From SIG588 sp045599305 (GTDB lineage Bacteria; Bacillota; Clostridia; Oscillospirales; Acutalibacteraceae), in assembly GCA_045599305.1 (NCBI GenBank), contig JAZRVU010000104.1, forward strand, positions 1 through 17,127: DNA of 17,127 nt, in the 5' to 3' direction. Positions 1-7,426 of this stretch are shown in pieces. The translations under genes were made by a program, and so were the position numbers. Under the pieces are notes generated by a model. The model worked only from the letters and a program-made list of their open reading frames with translations, made no database searches and had not been told where the DNA came from. The number at the start of each line of letters is the position of its first letter. The first letter of the stretch is position 1.

Positions 1-1
1 C

Positions 2-592
2 GGCCGCTGGCGCCGTGGGCCGGGCATGGCTCTGTTTCGCGCGTTGGGGGAGGAGATGGGGGAAAACCTGCCCATCATCGCCGAGGACCTCGGCCTGCTC
101 ACCCCCGCCGTGCGGGAACTGCTTCGGGAGTCGGGCTATCCCGGCATGAAGGTACTGCAATTCGCCTTTGACGGCAGCTCGCAGAACGATTATCTTCTGC
201 ACAATCACGGCCGCAACTGCGTGGTCTACACCGGCACCCACGATAACGATACCATCGCCGGCTGGGCCGAAAACGCCGACGAGGAGAGCGTGACGCTTGC
301 CCGGCGGTATATGCACGTGGATGACCGCGAGGGGATCAACTGGGCGATGATCCGTCTGGCGCTCATGTCCCCGGCCGACGTGGCGATCCTGATGATGCCG
401 GACTTCATGGGGCTGGGCAGCGAGGCGCGGGTGAACACCCCCTCCACACTGGGCGGCACCAACTGGCAGTGGCGCATCGGCCGCGGCTGCACGAACGACT
501 GGCTGGCCCGTATCATCCGCGAAAACGTGGCACTGTACGGCCGCCTGCCCAAAGAACCGGAAAAGCCTTTGCCCAAAGAAACAGACGCATAA
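2..592 (+). CDS. malQ: 4-alpha-glucanotransferase (amylomaltase), 3' part
   Basis: C-terminal about 196 residues of a GH77 amylomaltase; the gene starts outside the window, and the open frame runs in from base 2. The enzyme transfers 1,4-alpha-glucan segments between maltodextrins in the cytoplasm, feeding maltose and glycogen breakdown. Visible landmarks are the IIAEDLG motif, whose Glu (codon 83-85) is the family's acid/base, and GTHDNDT, whose Asp is the third catalytic carboxylate. Further on come DFMGLGSEARVNTPS and GTNWQWR, typical of the C-terminal part of GH77. The RIDH nucleophile region lies upstream of the window. The reading frame is intact to the TAA stop at 590-592. A terminator follows five bases later. 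An internal ATG at 26 is not a start, because homology continues before it. Confidence 0.95.
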   Translation, partial: GRWRRGPGMALFRALGEEMGENLPIIAEDLGLLTPAVRELLRESGYPGMKVLQFAFDGSSQNDYLLHNHGRNCVVYTGTHDNDTIAGWAENADEESVTLARRYMHVDDREGINWAMIRLALMSPADVAILMMPDFMGLGSEARVNTPSTLGGTNWQWRIGRGCTNDWLARIIRENVALYGRLPKEPEKPLPKETDA

Positions 593-596
593 ATAA

Positions 597-631
597 AAAA
601 CGCCTTCGTGCCGGCGGCACGGAGGCGTTTT
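597..631. terminator. Bidirectional intrinsic terminator between malQ and the convergent ECF gene
   Basis: A 12-bp GC-rich stem (601-612 with 616-627, one G-T pair, 3-base loop) is flanked by AAAA on the left and TTTT on the right. It would therefore work on both strands, ending malQ from the left and the coaX/ECF transcript from the right. Confidence 0.9.
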
Positions 632-638
632 GATGTGT

Positions 639-1259
639 TCAGATATGCTGTCTGCGGCGGAAAGCCAGCAGCGCCCGGCAGATGGCACCGCCGGCCAGCA
701 GATTGGCAGCGATCTCGACCAACGCATTCACACCGGCAAACGCCACGAACAGGGCGCCCACCGAGGCGATGCCGTAGTTGGCGGTCAGCGCCTCGCCGAA
801 GAAAAGCCACATCGAGCCCAAAAACAGCAATGTGTTCAGCACGGCGACAGCGGCACAGCAGACGGCCGGTGTCCAGGTGTCGTGCCACTTGGCCGACTTG
901 TGCGGGCGCTTTTGCAAAGCGCAAAACAGCAGTCCCGGCAGCCATCCGCACAGAACCCGCGGTACCACGCAGACGATGAACATGCACACGGGATTGATGC
1001 TCAAAAGCAGCATCCCCAGCGCGTCGGTGGAAAAACAGGTGGCGAAGCTGGTGAGCCCGAAGACGGCCCCGAGGATCAGCCCCTGCGTGGGACCCAGCAC
1101 CACGGTGCCCACCGCGACCGGCAGGGTGAGGATGGTGAGGGTGAACAGGCCGATGGGGATGTAGCCGAGGCCGGTGATCATCAGTACGAGGATCAGCGCC
1201 ATCAGCATGGCGGTGGCCACCAGATTGAATACGGACAGACGGTCAAAACGATTTGCCAT
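639..1259 (-). CDS. ECF transporter S component, probable pantothenate transporter (PanT-like)
   Basis: A 206-residue integral membrane protein with about five or six hydrophobic segments (near residues 10-35, 38-75, 82-115, 128-155 and 160-195). Short polar loops and a basic C-terminus (AFRRRQ) fit the substrate-binding S subunits of energy-coupling factor importers. Such subunits recruit a shared EcfA/EcfA'/EcfT module, which is not in this window. ATG at 1259 is preceded by an AAGGAGG ribosome binding site. The gene lies 112 bases downstream of coaX on the same strand, with no clear terminator between them. This makes pantothenate the likeliest substrate: CoaX phosphorylates what this protein would import. 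Fold assignment is fairly secure; substrate is inference from context only. Confidence 0.75.
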   Translation of the reverse strand: MANRFDRLSVFNLVATAMLMALILVLMITGLGYIPIGLFTLTILTLPVAVGTVVLGPTQGLILGAVFGLTSFATCFSTDALGMLLLSINPVCMFIVCVVPRVLCGWLPGLLFCALQKRPHKSAKWHDTWTPAVCCAAVAVLNTLLFLGSMWLFFGEALTANYGIASVGALFVAFAGVNALVEIAANLLAGGAICRALLAFRRRQHI

Positions 1260-1371
1260 GGGAATACCTCCTTGCTGCCGCTCCCTTCGGGATGCAGCGC
1301 AAACACGGGTGGGTGGACGGATGATATATATGCATTTCCGGTCGGCTCGCAGGGCGTGGCCGCCGAAAAAA

Positions 1372-2136
1372 TTACTGATTCTTCAGATAAATGAGCCGCA
1401 GTCCTTCGAGCAGCAGCGAGGAGTCGACCGGGATTTCGCGGCGGCACTGCGGAATAATGTCGCCCGCCAGACCGCCGGTGGCCACAATGTGGGTGGAGTA
1501 TCCCAATTCGGCTTCGATCCGGTCGCTCAGCCCGTCGATGGTGCAGGCGGTGCCGAACACGGTACCGGAGGCCATGCAGTCCACCGTGTTGGTGCCGATG
1601 ACGGCAGGCGGTGTGTCAATGCTGACAGAGGGCAGCAGCGCCGCCGCATTGCTGAGCGAATCCAGCGAGGTGCGCACGCCCGGCATGATGATGCCGCCGC
1701 GGTAGGCGCCGTCTTTGTCCACCACCGAGACCTTGGTGGCAGTGCCCAGATCCCACACGAGGCAGGGCGCGCCGTATTTAGCCACCGCCGCCACCGCGCC
1801 GACAAGCAGGTCGGCGCCCAACTGACGCGGGTTGTCGATGCGGATGTTGATGCCGCTCTTGGTGCCGGGACCCACCTGCAGCGGCGTCACGTCCGCCACC
1901 TTGCGGATGGCGTGACGGATGGGTCTGTCCAGCGTGGGGACGACCGAACTGAAGATGGCGCCGGTGATGTCCTCGCGCCGCAGATGGTAGAGTTTTAATA
2001 TGTCCATGAAGATCATGGCATATTCGTCTTCCATCTTTTTCAGGTTGGTCGCAATGCGCGATTCGACCACCAGACGGTCATCGTCGAACACGCCGAGCGT
2101 GATATTGGTGTTGCCCACATCCAGAACAAGGAGCAT
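1372..2136 (-). CDS. coaX: Type III pantothenate kinase
   Basis: 254 residues, normal for the family. It carries out the first committed step of coenzyme A synthesis, ATP + pantothenate to 4'-phosphopantothenate, in the cytosol. Type III enzymes use the ASKHA fold, need a monovalent cation and are not inhibited by CoA. Visible motifs are the N-terminal phosphate-binding DVGNTNITLG (D6), the GADLL motif (D109) that binds pantothenate, and DLGTATK (D129) of the second phosphate loop. The start at 2136 is chosen because AGGAGG (2145-2150) sits 8 bases upstream and homology begins at this Met. An in-frame extension back to 2196 has no ribosome site. The ECF S component follows on the same strand. 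Confidence 0.95.
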   Translation of the reverse strand: MLLVLDVGNTNITLGVFDDDRLVVESRIATNLKKMEDEYAMIFMDILKLYHLRREDITGAIFSSVVPTLDRPIRHAIRKVADVTPLQVGPGTKSGINIRIDNPRQLGADLLVGAVAAVAKYGAPCLVWDLGTATKVSVVDKDGAYRGGIIMPGVRTSLDSLSNAAALLPSVSIDTPPAVIGTNTVDCMASGTVFGTACTIDGLSDRIEAELGYSTHIVATGGLAGDIIPQCRREIPVDSSLLLEGLRLIYLKNQ

Positions 2137-2167
2137 GGTCTTGGCCTCCTGCTTACGGGTTTTCTCT

Positions 2168-2196
2168 ATCTTATCACATATTTTCCTGCCCGACAA
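2168..2196 (-). promoter_or_regulatory. Candidate sigma-A promoter for coaX
   Basis: On the minus strand, TTGTCG (2191-2196) and TAAGAT (2168-2173) are separated by 17 bases, and transcription would start near 2161, about 25 bases before the coaX ATG. Both hexamers match 4/6 of consensus, so this is a moderate prediction. Confidence 0.4.
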
Positions 2197-2267
2197 GGCG
2201 ACAAACGCACGAATTTTGCCGCTTCAAAGCGCAAAAATGCGGTGAAATTGCAAAAAATACCGCCGCT

Positions 2268-2948
2268 TCACTCTTTCATGGGCGCCGTGGCGATCCACCG
2301 CTCAAGCAGGGCGGTGCAGTCGGCGCTCTCCTGCTCTTTGGCGGCGGCGGTGCCGATGGGCAGCCGCACCCCGAAATACCAGTCCTTGGGGAATGTCTCC
2401 TCCATACATTGCTGGATGATGGTGCCGTTCCAGTTCCAGCAGCGCTCATCCTTGATCAGGCCGGGATGGGTGCCGTTCAGTTTGGTGAAATAGTGGGTAT
2501 CCTCCGTCTCCAGTTCGGCGATCTGCGCTTCATAGTAAGCCGGTTCCATGGCAAAGAACACCGCGTTGCCGCTCATGAAAAAGCTGCTCAGTTCCACGCA
2601 GTCACCGGGGTCGGTCATGTCCAGTGCGATGACCTCCACCTTCACCTGTCCGTCGCCGTCCAGATCCTCGCCGCACAGGGCGATCTCCTCGCCCAATTCG
2701 GTGCGTGCATCGGCGCTCAGGGCGCCCTGTGTCACCGTGACGATGGTGTAATCGTATTTTTCGCGTTTGCCGATCGCGATGCCCAGTACGATGGCCAGCA
2801 CCAGTACCGCCACGCCGGCGATCACCGGCCATTTATAATGAAACCAGAAATTGTCCAGCTTCTGCCAAAAGGTCAGCGGCTGTTCGGCCTTTTCCTGCGG
2901 CTTCAGTTCATTTGGGTCAACGCCCACCAGATAGCGCTCTCTTGCCAT
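2268..2948 (-). CDS. Hypothetical single-pass membrane protein
   Basis: A 226-residue protein I do not recognise. Residues 1-40 are polar and cytoplasmic-looking, with an aromatic-basic patch (FWFHYKW) before one strong transmembrane helix at about 41-60. The rest (61-226), presumably extracellular, is acidic and contains DLDGDGQ, an EF-hand-like Asp/Gly-rich loop that could bind calcium but also occurs as a plain beta-turn. No catalytic motif is evident. The start at 2948 has AAAGGA about 9 bases upstream; an upstream in-frame Met at 2957 would lie almost on that site. A promoter with -10 TATACT lies 30 bases upstream. The gene is 131 bases before coaX on the same strand, but coaX has its own candidate promoter. 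Confidence 0.8.
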   Translation of the reverse strand: MARERYLVGVDPNELKPQEKAEQPLTFWQKLDNFWFHYKWPVIAGVAVLVLAIVLGIAIGKREKYDYTIVTVTQGALSADARTELGEEIALCGEDLDGDGQVKVEVIALDMTDPGDCVELSSFFMSGNAVFFAMEPAYYEAQIAELETEDTHYFTKLNGTHPGLIKDERCWNWNGTIIQQCMEETFPKDWYFGVRLPIGTAAAKEQESADCTALLERWIATAPMKE

Positions 2949-2977
2949 ATCGGTCATCCTTTCTGTCTGATAAACAC

Positions 2978-3006
2978 AGTATATCATACTTCCCGTCACC
3001 TTGCAA
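2978..3006 (-). promoter_or_regulatory. Sigma-A promoter for the hypothetical membrane protein
   Basis: Minus-strand TTGCAA (3001-3006), 17-base spacer, TATACT (2978-2983). A TG lies one base before the -10, giving an extended -10 element. It is divergent from the promoter at 3041-3069. Confidence 0.6.
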
Positions 3007-3040
3007 CCTATTTTGCAGGGGCGCTTTTTTGCGGACACGG

Positions 3041-3069
3041 TTGCAATCCGGGGAGAAATGTGCTACAAT
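3041..3069 (+). promoter_or_regulatory. Sigma-A promoter upstream of the TRIC remnant and mntP
   Basis: TTGCAA (3041-3046), 17-base spacer, TACAAT (3064-3069, 5/6 of consensus). It lies 36 bases before a start codon with its own AGGAG (3090-3094). It is the only clear promoter found upstream of mntP on this strand. Confidence 0.65.
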
Positions 3070-3104
3070 TTGTCGCATACATCATAAAAAGGAGAAGGGA
3101 ACGT

Positions 3105-3316
3105 ATGTCCCAAACCGTATTGCTCATACTGGAAATTGTCGGGACGGTGTCGTTTTCCATTTCCGGGGTGATGACCGGGCTGAAACGGCAGATGGATATC
3201 TTCGGCCATCGGCGGCGGTCATCGTGATCCTGCGCGTGTGCGCCGTCTGCTTTCGGTGGAATTTGCCGCGTTCTGCCGGTTGACCTCATGCCTGCGCCTC
3301 TTTTCACATATGTATA
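3105..3316 (+). pseudogene. Decayed TRIC/UPF0126 membrane channel gene (N-terminal remnant)
   Basis: The ATG at 3105 has an AGGAG ribosome site 10 bases upstream. The first 33 or so residues match the first helix of the UPF0126/TRIC cation channel family: EIVGTVSFSISG followed by KRQMDIFG. The frame then breaks, running HRRRSS to a TGA at 3225-3227. The +1 frame from 3205 reads AIGGGHRD, resembling the family's GGG-x-x-RD motif. The original frame resumes with FGGICR and a PAPLF stretch up to the TAG at 3315. Intact members are about 200 residues, so most of the gene is gone and at least one frameshift or deletion follows DIFG. The N-terminal match is good; the exact extent of the remnant is uncertain. 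The upstream promoter and ribosome site are intact. Confidence 0.55.
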
Positions 3317-3328
3317 GATGTGAGGAGG
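3304..3328 (+). promoter_or_regulatory. Hairpin abutting the mntP ribosome binding site
   Basis: TCACAT (3304-3309) can pair with ATGTGA (3318-3323) around an 8-base loop. CCTC at 3297-3300 could extend pairing into the AGGAGG ribosome site (3323-3328) of mntP. It could tune translation, but it is short and may be chance. It does not resemble the yybP-ykoY manganese riboswitch. Confidence 0.25.
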
Positions 3329-3335
3329 GGAGGCC

Positions 3336-3893
3336 GTGGGAGAGGGAAGCATATGGATACTGGCGCTGGCACTGGCGGCGGATGCTTTTGCCGCCGCTGT
3401 GTGCAAAGGACTGGCGGCATCGCACGCGAATGGGCGGCAGGCGCTGACAGTGGGGCTGTGGTTCGGCGGCTTTCAGGCGGGTATGCCGCTGTGCGGCTGG
3501 CTGCTGGGCGTGCAATTTCAGGGATACATCACGGCGATCGACCACTGGATCGCGTTCGGGCTTCTGGCACTGATCGGCGGCCATATGGTGCGGGAGTCGT
3601 TTTGCGGCGGCGAGCCGGCCGACGCCTCCTTTGACGCCCGGTCACTGCTGCCGCTGGCGCTTGCCACCAGCGTGGATGCACTGGCGGTGGGCGTTACCTT
3701 CGCCTTTTTGCAGGTGCGGGTGTGGTATGCGGTGGCCGCTATCGGCGTGACGACTTTTGGACTGTCCGCTGCCGGCGTGCGGCTGGGCGGATTGCTGGGC
3801 GGCCGGCTTCGGGCGGGTGCCGAACGAACGGGCGGCGTGGTGCTGATCCTGTTGGGCGGGAAGATCCTGCTCGAGCATTTGAGACTGATCTGA
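3336..3893 (+). CDS. mntP: Manganese efflux pump MntP
   Basis: 185 residues, typical of the family, with six predicted membrane helices arranged as two related halves. Each half carries the signature Asp motif: AADAFAA near residue 16 and TSVDALAVG near residue 114. These acidic residues line the metal path in MntP, which exports Mn(II) across the cytoplasmic membrane. The start is GTG at 3336 with AGGAGG at 3323-3328, 7 bases upstream; the next in-frame candidates lack a ribosome site. Transcription probably comes from 3041-3069 through the TRIC remnant. No manganese riboswitch or MntR site is recognisable. An ECF S-component gene follows 16 bases after the stop, so the two are likely co-transcribed. 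Confidence 0.9.
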   Translation: MGEGSIWILALALAADAFAAAVCKGLAASHANGRQALTVGLWFGGFQAGMPLCGWLLGVQFQGYITAIDHWIAFGLLALIGGHMVRESFCGGEPADASFDARSLLPLALATSVDALAVGVTFAFLQVRVWYAVAAIGVTTFGLSAAGVRLGGLLGGRLRAGAERTGGVVLILLGGKILLEHLRLI

Positions 3894-3909
3894 AGGGACG
3901 AAACAAACT

Positions 3910-4425
3910 ATGGATCGGAAAGTGAAAAGAACGGTGCAGGCGGCGCTGCTGGCCGCGTTCACCTGCGTGGCAACAGTCCTGATCCGTATTCCCGCACCAC
4001 TCGGGTATCTGCACGCCGGCGACGGGCTGGTGCTGCTGTGCGGCTGGCTGCTCGGCCCCGGCTACGGGGCGCTGGCGGCAGGGATCGGCTCTGCGCTGGC
4101 CGATGTGGCGGCAGGCTACGTGACCTATGCACCGGCAACGCTGCTGCTCAAAGGAGGCATGGCCGCACTGGCAGCATGGCTGCTGCGCGTCTGCGTGCGC
4201 CGCCGTCCGGCATGGCCGCTGCGCCTCGCCTGCGTGCTGAGTGCGCTACTGCCGGTGTGCGGCATGGCGTGCGGCTACTTTCTGTTCAACACATGGCTGA
4301 TGCACAGCGTTGCCGCGGCGGCCGTCGCCCTGCCGGGCGATCTGGTACAGGGCGCGGTGGGGATCGCGATCGCCGCCCTGCTTTTCCCGCTTTGCCGAAA
4401 AAGTATGCAGGATCCCCGGCGATAA
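3910..4425 (+). CDS. ECF transporter S component, substrate unknown
   Basis: 171 residues, almost entirely hydrophobic, with about five or six helices. The features GYLHAGDG (residues about 32-39), LGPGYGALAAGIGSALAD and the following APATLLLKGG are characteristic of one group of ECF substrate-binding subunits (ECF S component / DUF1393-like). The N-terminal KRTVQAALLAAF matches the cytoplasmic edge of helix 1. ATG at 3910 has AAGGG overlapping and following the mntP stop at 3893. The shared ATPase/EcfT module is not in the window. Substrate cannot be told: linkage to mntP is weak evidence, and the gene does not look like a CbiM/NikM metal-type subunit. A strong terminator follows. Confidence 0.8.
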   Translation: MDRKVKRTVQAALLAAFTCVATVLIRIPAPLGYLHAGDGLVLLCGWLLGPGYGALAAGIGSALADVAAGYVTYAPATLLLKGGMAALAAWLLRVCVRRRPAWPLRLACVLSALLPVCGMACGYFLFNTWLMHSVAAAAVALPGDLVQGAVGIAIAALLFPLCRKSMQDPRR

Positions 4426-4469
4426 CCGGACCGCAATCTGTGAATAATGACTTTTATGATCCAAGAAGA

Positions 4470-4511
4470 CCCGCCGAAGAGGAGAATTTCTTCCTCTTCG
4501 ACGGGCCTTTT
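4470..4511 (+). terminator. Intrinsic terminator after the mntP-ECF operon
   Basis: A 14-bp stem (4470-4483 with 4492-4505, one C-A mismatch) is followed by CCTTTT. It lies between convergent genes; its minus-strand T-run is poor, so it mainly serves the plus strand. Confidence 0.8.
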
Positions 4512-4540
4512 CATGGAGTGTTATATGCTCTGTTTGAAAA

Positions 4541-7393
4541 TCACTCGAAGAACTTGATGGTCAGGATCTTCTTGCCGGTGATCTCGAAGTCCACCGTGCC
4601 GTCCGCCTTCATGGGCAGGTCGGCGATGTCTTTCTCCTCCAGCGAGACCAGCTTCACCTTGCTCCACTTCTTGCCGGAATAGGCGGGAAGCTCGAACTCG
4701 GCCTGCTGACGCTCCACGGGAGACTGGAACTTGTCGATGGGGGCGATGCCGCCGTTGAGGTTGATGGTGCTCTTCACGGTGTCATCCGACGGGTTGAACA
4801 GACGCACCACATAGCCGTCGCCATCCTCGGCGCGCTTCACGGCGCTGACATTCAGGCGCTCGGTGCCCAGCTCCAGGAAGGAATGGACAGCGGCGTTCTT
4901 GCCGTGCGCGGTGGGCGCGACCTGGCACATGATGAAGTCGAGGTTGAACTGCTCGGAAGCACCCCAGACATTGCCCGCTTCCCAGTTGCCGGCGTGCGGC
5001 AGGAAGGCGTAGTGGAACTCGTTCTTGCCCAGGCACTGCGAGCCCTTCTCCCAGGTGTAATCCTGGAAGTCGGAGGTGATGCAGATGCGCAGCGGGAACG
5101 CGCGGAACAGCGACAGATACAGCGTCTTGCGCTCGTCGTCGCCCGCCTCGTAGGCCTTGAGGCCCTCGTTGAGCATGGCCACGCCCAGTTTGCCGTCGGT
5201 GACGTCCACGAAGGAGTTCATCGGCTGCTCGGACATCGGGATCTCGTCATACAGCGAGTAGTCCATCTTGGCGATCTGGCGCTTGACCACATCGAACTGA
5301 CCCTGTGCATAGGAGTACTCGGCATCAAGATCGGTGGGGAAGCCGACCTGCAGGTAGTGATCCTCGGAGTTGTTTTCGACCGTGGTCTGGATGTCGATAT
5401 AGCGGCAGCCCTTGCGCAGGGAGATCAGGCTCTCGATGAGGCAGGGCTTGAGGTGCTTCGAACGGGTCTTCTCGTTCATCTCGCGGCCCTCGGGCAGCGC
5501 CCAGTCGATGGAGACGCGGAAGGTGACCTCCAGTTCGCCGTCGTGCACCAGCGTGATGCGGGCGTTCTGGTTGAGGGTGGTGAAGGTCTCGTCGTTCTCG
5601 GGCAGGATGTGCTGCCACGGGTCGCCGATCTCGCCGGTATCCTTGAAGTAGTGCAGGTCGGTGTAGGTCTTGCCGTTTTCTTTATCCAGCACGTTGAAGG
5701 TACCGTTCGCATTGAAGGTCAGACGCAGATATTCGTTCTCGGCAGTCTGCGGGCCGCGCAGCATGGTGACCGGCGTGGTGCGGCGGGTGTAGCCCTGCGC
5801 CTGCACCTTCAGCGCCTTGTAGCCCATGGCGGGGATATCCTTGACCTCCAGCATGATGGTGTACTGCTGGGTGTGCAGCACGTTGGCCACGTCGTTGGGG
5901 TTCTGGATGATCTGTGCGGTGTTTCTGTCGGTGGCGAGGACCTGATACTTCAGCGGCTCGCCGTCGGTGTCCAGAATACGGAAGGTGTAGGCGTTCCACT
6001 CCTGCGGGATCTGCAGAACGACCTTCACGATCTCGCTGCGCTTGAAGGGAGCGGGGTTGAAGACGACCAGCGCCGCATCGTCGCGGTTCCAGTCGCGCAG
6101 GTCGATATCGCCGGCCACATCCATGAACGCGCGCTCCAGCACGCAGCTGGACAGCTCGCGGGACTGACGATAGCGATAGATGACGTCCTCATAGATGACG
6201 TCGCGGCCGCAGGCGCCGATGCTGTCATGGCCGTGGTTCTGCAGCAGGTAGTTGTAGGACAGGTCGATGACGTTCTGCGGATAGGCGGCGCCGCACATGG
6301 TGGCGAAAACGGCCATCGGCTCGGCGTAGTTCTGCAGCTGACGCTCGGTGTTGAAGTTGGCCTGCTTCACATAGGTGCGGGCGGAGATGATCCAGCCGAA
6401 CATGGCGGAAACGGAGCCGCGGGTGAAGGGATGACGCATTTCACCCTTCAGCACGCGGGTGTTGGGATCGAACTCGTCGATGATGCCCTGCTCCATCTCT
6501 TTTAGGGTGCTGTGGAAGACGTGCGCCTCGGGCAGCGCCTCGTCCAGATCCTTGATCATCTGCACTTCGCGGATGTCGGGACAGGAGGAGTCGTGGCCGG
6601 CCGACCAGAAGCGGTGGGACGTGGTCCAGTCGTCGTCCTGCTCGCGCAGCGCCTGCGTGCCCTTGGGCAGAATGTGCTCTTTGTGATACTCGAAATAGGG
6701 GTGCGCATACTGGTAGTCGAGTTCGCAGTTGTTCTCGTCCACGAACTTGAAGATACCGTTGTTGTCGTTCCATTTGAAGTCACGCAGACCCACATCGTCC
6801 AGATTGAAATAGACGGGGCGCTGCACGACGTACCAGATGTTGTAACGCGGACGCTTGCCCAGACGGGAAGCGTAGATGCGGGTGCCGTCCGGGCTTTCCC
6901 AGAAGAACTCGGAGGTGGGAGCCTCATAGGTGTTCAGGCCGCGGTAGAAGGAGGCAAAGTGGATATCGAAGCCGGCATAGATCTGCGGCAGCTGGGAGAT
7001 CTGGCCCCAGCCGAAGGGGGAGTAACCGGTCTTGCTGATGCCGCCCATTTCCTTGCCGATCTTGTGACCGAGCAGCAGGTTACGCACCAGGGATTCGCCG
7101 CCGACGGAGAACTCGTCCGGCAGGCAGAACCACGGGCCGATACCGATACGGCCTTCCTTGACGAACTTCGAGAACTTTTCCTTCTTTTCCGGATAGATCT
7201 CCAGATAGTCCTGCACCGGCATGGTCTGGGAGTCCAGATGGAAGTGACGGAACTCGGGATTCTTCTCCAGGATGTCCATCAGCATATCCAGCATATAGCC
7301 GAGCATATACTGCGTTCTGCGCGCGGAGAAGCGCCACTCTCTATCCCAGTGGGTGTTGGAGATAAAGTGGCATTGGATCTTTTTGTCTGCCAT
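4541..7393 (-). CDS. GH38 family alpha-mannosidase-like protein with atypical catalytic loop
   Basis: 950 residues with the GH38 layout: catalytic domain (about 7-290), helical region (to about 430), then long beta-sandwich C-terminal domains. The family hydrolyses terminal alpha-mannosides with a zinc ion. Zinc-site residues are visible: THWDREW gives H15 and D17, and NHGHDSIG gives H387/H389 and D390. Secondary landmarks are HLDSQTM (near 52-58), GPWFCLPDE and DGTRIYASR. Oddly, the usual D-x-F-G nucleophile motif reads SPFG, with S125 where the nucleophile Asp should be, and two extra residues before ISQLPQI (132-138). No signal peptide is present, so it is cytoplasmic. ATG at 7393 has an AAAGGG site upstream. 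It is the second gene of an operon, 33 bases after the HAD gene. Family certain; mannosidase activity doubtful until tested. Confidence 0.9.
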   Translation of the reverse strand: MADKKIQCHFISNTHWDREWRFSARRTQYMLGYMLDMLMDILEKNPEFRHFHLDSQTMPVQDYLEIYPEKKEKFSKFVKEGRIGIGPWFCLPDEFSVGGESLVRNLLLGHKIGKEMGGISKTGYSPFGWGQISQLPQIYAGFDIHFASFYRGLNTYEAPTSEFFWESPDGTRIYASRLGKRPRYNIWYVVQRPVYFNLDDVGLRDFKWNDNNGIFKFVDENNCELDYQYAHPYFEYHKEHILPKGTQALREQDDDWTTSHRFWSAGHDSSCPDIREVQMIKDLDEALPEAHVFHSTLKEMEQGIIDEFDPNTRVLKGEMRHPFTRGSVSAMFGWIISARTYVKQANFNTERQLQNYAEPMAVFATMCGAAYPQNVIDLSYNYLLQNHGHDSIGACGRDVIYEDVIYRYRQSRELSSCVLERAFMDVAGDIDLRDWNRDDAALVVFNPAPFKRSEIVKVVLQIPQEWNAYTFRILDTDGEPLKYQVLATDRNTAQIIQNPNDVANVLHTQQYTIMLEVKDIPAMGYKALKVQAQGYTRRTTPVTMLRGPQTAENEYLRLTFNANGTFNVLDKENGKTYTDLHYFKDTGEIGDPWQHILPENDETFTTLNQNARITLVHDGELEVTFRVSIDWALPEGREMNEKTRSKHLKPCLIESLISLRKGCRYIDIQTTVENNSEDHYLQVGFPTDLDAEYSYAQGQFDVVKRQIAKMDYSLYDEIPMSEQPMNSFVDVTDGKLGVAMLNEGLKAYEAGDDERKTLYLSLFRAFPLRICITSDFQDYTWEKGSQCLGKNEFHYAFLPHAGNWEAGNVWGASEQFNLDFIMCQVAPTAHGKNAAVHSFLELGTERLNVSAVKRAEDGDGYVVRLFNPSDDTVKSTINLNGGIAPIDKFQSPVERQQAEFELPAYSGKKWSKVKLVSLEEKDIADLPMKADGTVDFEITGKKILTIKFFE

Positions 7394-7426
7394 TTTGCAT
7401 CGCCCTTTCTCATGTAAATTTAAAAT

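Noticed and set aside
226..987. 253-codon minus-strand open frame
   Set aside because: It crosses the malQ terminator and overlaps both malQ and the ECF gene in other frames; no recognisable sequence.
1260..1371. Separate promoter or riboswitch between coaX and the ECF gene
   Set aside because: No hexamer pair with acceptable spacing and no conserved riboswitch core could be seen in 112 bases.
2239..2263. Terminator after the hypothetical membrane protein
   Set aside because: Only a 5-bp stem with a 15-base loop before a T-run; too weak to call.
3228..3335. yybP-ykoY manganese riboswitch before mntP
   Set aside because: The region is occupied by the TRIC remnant and lacks the conserved long stem and loop sequences of that riboswitch.
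3238..3634. Alternative plus-strand frames around the mntP start
   Set aside because: MntP helix motifs are in the frame starting at 3336; the other frames are Arg/Gly-rich and overlap it.
4883..6505. 540-codon open frame on the plus strand inside the GH38 gene
   Set aside because: It is the antisense shadow of a strongly coding GC-rich gene; its translation is Val/Leu/Gly/Asp-rich with no family features and no ribosome site.
6512..7417. 301-codon plus-strand open frame
   Set aside because: Antisense to the conserved N-terminal part of the GH38 gene; same low-information composition.
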